From NCBI GenBank assembly GCA_945910005.1, contig OX246743.1:43806736-43870735 (forward strand): a DNA stretch of 64,000 nt, given 5' to 3'. Shown here piece after piece: positions 60,901 to 64,000 of this stretch (positions are counted from its first letter, which is position 1; each line of letters opens with the position of its first letter). The notes under the pieces are model-generated. The model was not told where the DNA came from. It saw only the letters and a list, made by a program, of their open reading frames with translations, and made no database searches. This stretch comes from Isoperla grammatica (taxonomy: Eukaryota; Arthropoda; Insecta; Plecoptera; Perlodidae). Position numbers and translations under genes: made by a program.

Positions 60901-63900
60901 TACAACCAACCACCGCCTGAGAATCTGTATACACGCCGTTGAATTGTTGGCCGCCATATGAGGGGATGCAGAACAGATAAATACATATACTGGCCACGCC
61001 TTAAGAAGCAACGTGTCCCCTAAAATTCTGACAAGAGACGGTCGCTCCACACGGTCTATTTCAACGGTATTCACTGCGGCATTTCCCGAAACCTGCATTG
61101 TTATTGTCCACTGCATTGACTGCACCAACCGTGAATGGAATGCGACCCCACCACGTCTGACAACAGGCGAGCGATATTAACACTACAATACTTTAGGCAA
61201 GAAAACGGGATGGAACTGGGTTTAGGTTGATAGTTGTCACACGCGTCACTACCCTAGTAGTATTACATAATCCGTGACGACAACATCTTGCAAGTTAATT
61301 TGACGAGACTATAATCAGCCTATTCATGTGATGTCCCGACGGCGATAGTGGAGGGTAAAATATGATGTGTTGACGTTTGAACTGTGATCAGAAGAGGAGT
61401 ATGTTTACCTGCACGAAATATGAGAGTTGTAACACGTACATCCCCCGAGAAAGTTATCTAAAATGATTATGTATGCCAAGGTGAGCCACACAAAAAGTGT
61501 GTGAGACAAAAAAGTTTATTTATGTTGCTTTTTGGTATAGTACATTTCAACGTAATGCATAAGAAGTTTAAAGTAAAGAACTCCTACTGGATTTGGCCAT
61601 TTCGTCAGCATTTCTTATAGTCACTACTATACCCAGTAGCTCTAACACCTACTTTAACCATATATTAACATAGCTGCGTGACATACTACAGATTTTGAGA
61701 TAATTCCTAAAGTTTCAGGGGCTGTCATTCGGAAATTACGTAATTTCAAACAAAGAATCGATTTGTAAGAGAACCTGAGTATATTCATTTAATTTGATTT
61801 ATTCCAATTAATCTCAAATACACCTATTTTAAGCATATATGAACATACCTGCGTGGCATACCACAGATTTTGAGATGATTACGGAAGTTTCAAGGCTGTC
61901 ATTTGGAAATTACGTAATTTTAAAAAAAAGTCTCAATTTTACCTGTGACTGTATATCCTGTTAACCAGCGTAGGCTCGCATATATGCACCATGCGTTGCT
62001 CTAGGCTACACATCGTCCTAGTTAGGCTTCGTTTCAGAGTAATTGTAGCGTCTATCAACCGATGTACACATGATGATGCAATCATATACGTCACCCCGCA
62101 GCGTTTACTAATGCCAGTTGAAGCGGCAGTAATTTTCCATGCCCCCCCCACTCGCAGCGTAATTGTACACGATCATTGCTCGTTACGAGCCCATGTCATC
62201 TCGTCTCGACTCTATACAGGTTATAAAGGACTCTTTCATTACTTCGGTAGTACCAACCTATGCCGAGCAAGAAGAAAATCATACCAACATTGACAAAAAC
62301 TGAAGCTACCCAATGAACATTGGATGACCTCAGAGGTCCAGCGTACTAATCAATAAAAAATCATACATAATTTATAAACCATAATATAATTATTAAAATT
62401 AACATAATAATTACGAAAAAAACAAAATCACAAACTTTTTAAGACTAAAACACAAAACAACATAACTTATGCCTACATCGAGTAACATCTCTTCGGGAAA
62501 AATATTAATTGTAAAGCAGCTTTGATTCATAGTTATTATCATTCCAATCAGCTTGTTTGTATAGGCTGCCAATAATATATTTTGAGTGCGTCGAAAACGT
62601 TGTTTTCCAAAATTATACACTCATGAATGATTAAATAGAGTACGTATTGAATGAATCAGTTCGAATATAAAAAAAGAAAGTAATTTTCCAACTCACTGAT
62701 CAGACGAAACAAAATTAATGCAAAGGAAAATTGAAGTTAATAAAAGTTTACAAAAAATAAAATACGAAGCCATTAATGAAAAAAGTTATACGACAAAAGC
62801 AAATTAATCTGTAATAGACTTGTTTAGAATCTGTTTAATATTCTGTGAAGCTGATTGGGTCGAATAAAAAGAGTATTCGTGATTGGTGGAGGTGCCGGGT
62901 TGTTGAAAATTCATCAAATATTCCCTAAAAAAAACACTGGAATATGCGCAGAACTGTCACGTTAAAACTAGAAAACATGGCCGAGTATTCTCTAAACCAC
63001 CAAAACATGTCCTGCTAATGCTTATTGACGTTATAAAGTCACATAGTTACGACGCGTATAAGCTCGCAACAGCCATATTGTTGCTGTTGAGAGAGTCTTC
63101 AATTCGGCTATCCGATATACTGCAGCGGCCATTGAAATTAAAAATCTATCGAGTTTTCATTTGAATGGACCCAGCGATATCGTATAGCCGGGTTTTAATC
63201 AAGACTCTGGCCGCACAATCCAACAAGATATATGTACATCTATAGGGGATAGATACTATATATATGTACTATATATCTATAGGGGATAGATAGGGTACTA
63301 TATTTCTATACAAACACACACGAGTTTGAGTTGGTCCTAAAAACCACTGAACCTTTTTTGACAGAACTTTCATAAACTTGTACCATCACGCTATCAGTGA
63401 TCTAAGCAGTGTTGTAAAAAATATCAAAACAAATAATGGAATTTAATTTATGAATCTAGCGATCTATTTCTGAATGTGACCAAAAGTTTCTTTATACATC
63501 AAATGCGGCAGTTATTAGTACCTACTTTGATAAGAACCGTTGTTGTCAATAAGGCACCCCTGAAGGAAGTCTATAATATTTTCATATCCCAATCATTAGC
63601 GGTATCACAAGAGGTTCTGACACGCACATTTATAAGTTAACAATATTCACCAGACGTGTATTAATGCGTAGAACGATGCAACACACGCTCAGAGTAACGA
63701 TTATTCTCGATTGATATTTCTATAGAGAACTGAGATGAAAAGAAAAAATGAACATAGTTTTGGTGGAGGTGCCGAGTACAAAGAGAACAACGTTGATACG
63801 TTCAGAACATTGAACAGAACTGGATTAAAAACGTTTCTAATATTTTTAAATTAATAATTATAATCAATGCAAATGTGAATTTGTTGAGTCAAATTGATAA

Positions 63901-64000
63901 TGCCCCAAGACTTATAATAATGATAAAGTATAAAACTGTACTTATTATTTCAGCTATCAAAATCCTTCCATTCAAATGTCAACATATTAAAATCGAACTA
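60901..64000. other. Right end, no gene seen
   Basis: AT-rich. A segment of about 100 bp with CAGATTTTGAGAT and GGAAATTACGTAATTT occurs at 61690-61750 and again at 61870-61925. GGTGGAGGTGCCG occurs at 62886 and 63762. The first FAM135 coding exon was looked for on the minus strand and not found. Confidence 0.5.

Overview
The window is nuclear DNA of an animal, most likely an insect. It is AT-rich, has GT-AG introns, and carries the 3' end of a Src42A-type Src kinase gene and almost all of a FAM135-type gene. I cannot name the species. The abundance of SINEs, foldback elements and long minisatellites suggests a large, repeat-rich genome.

Layout. Positions 94-1147 (+): the last two coding exons of Src42A, with a likely 3' UTR after them. 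4694-13450: a small MITE-like element, a 76-bp tandem array, a 1.66-kb tandem array (four copies) carrying tRNA-like Pol III box A/B heads, and older decayed relatives of it. 13570-20060: AT-rich sequence without recognisable genes. 20400-44294 (-): seventeen coding exons of FAM135, all joined in consistent phase into about 1,304 residues. They run from just inside the N-terminal FAM135 domain to the stop codon after the C-terminal serine-hydrolase (DUF676-like) domain; only the first coding exon(s) are not seen. 44295-64000: the 5' side of FAM135 (first intron and/or flank), with a 5S-rRNA-derived SINE in two copies (one interrupted by a tRNA-derived SINE), a foldback palindrome, a CG-rich element with inverted ends, and 42-, 85-, 141- and 60-bp arrays.

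The most striking feature is inside FAM135. Two independent minisatellites each straddle an exon-intron border. One has 41 units of exactly 107 bp (94 nt of exon end plus 13 nt of intron). The other has 10 units of about 121 bp (76 nt of exon end plus 45 nt of intron). Each therefore multiplies an intact GTGAGTAC 5' splice site, giving about 40 and 9 decoy donors next to the true ones. A second class of interest is a set of foldback palindromes whose arms end in a CGAAA(C)-type core; two of them have exact 16-bp direct repeats at their borders.

The two genes belong to unrelated pathways (tyrosine-kinase signalling and a putative lipid/ester hydrolase). They converge tail to tail, separated by about 19 kb of repeats and gene-free sequence. 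All assignments come from reading the sequence and recalling the families; no database search was run.
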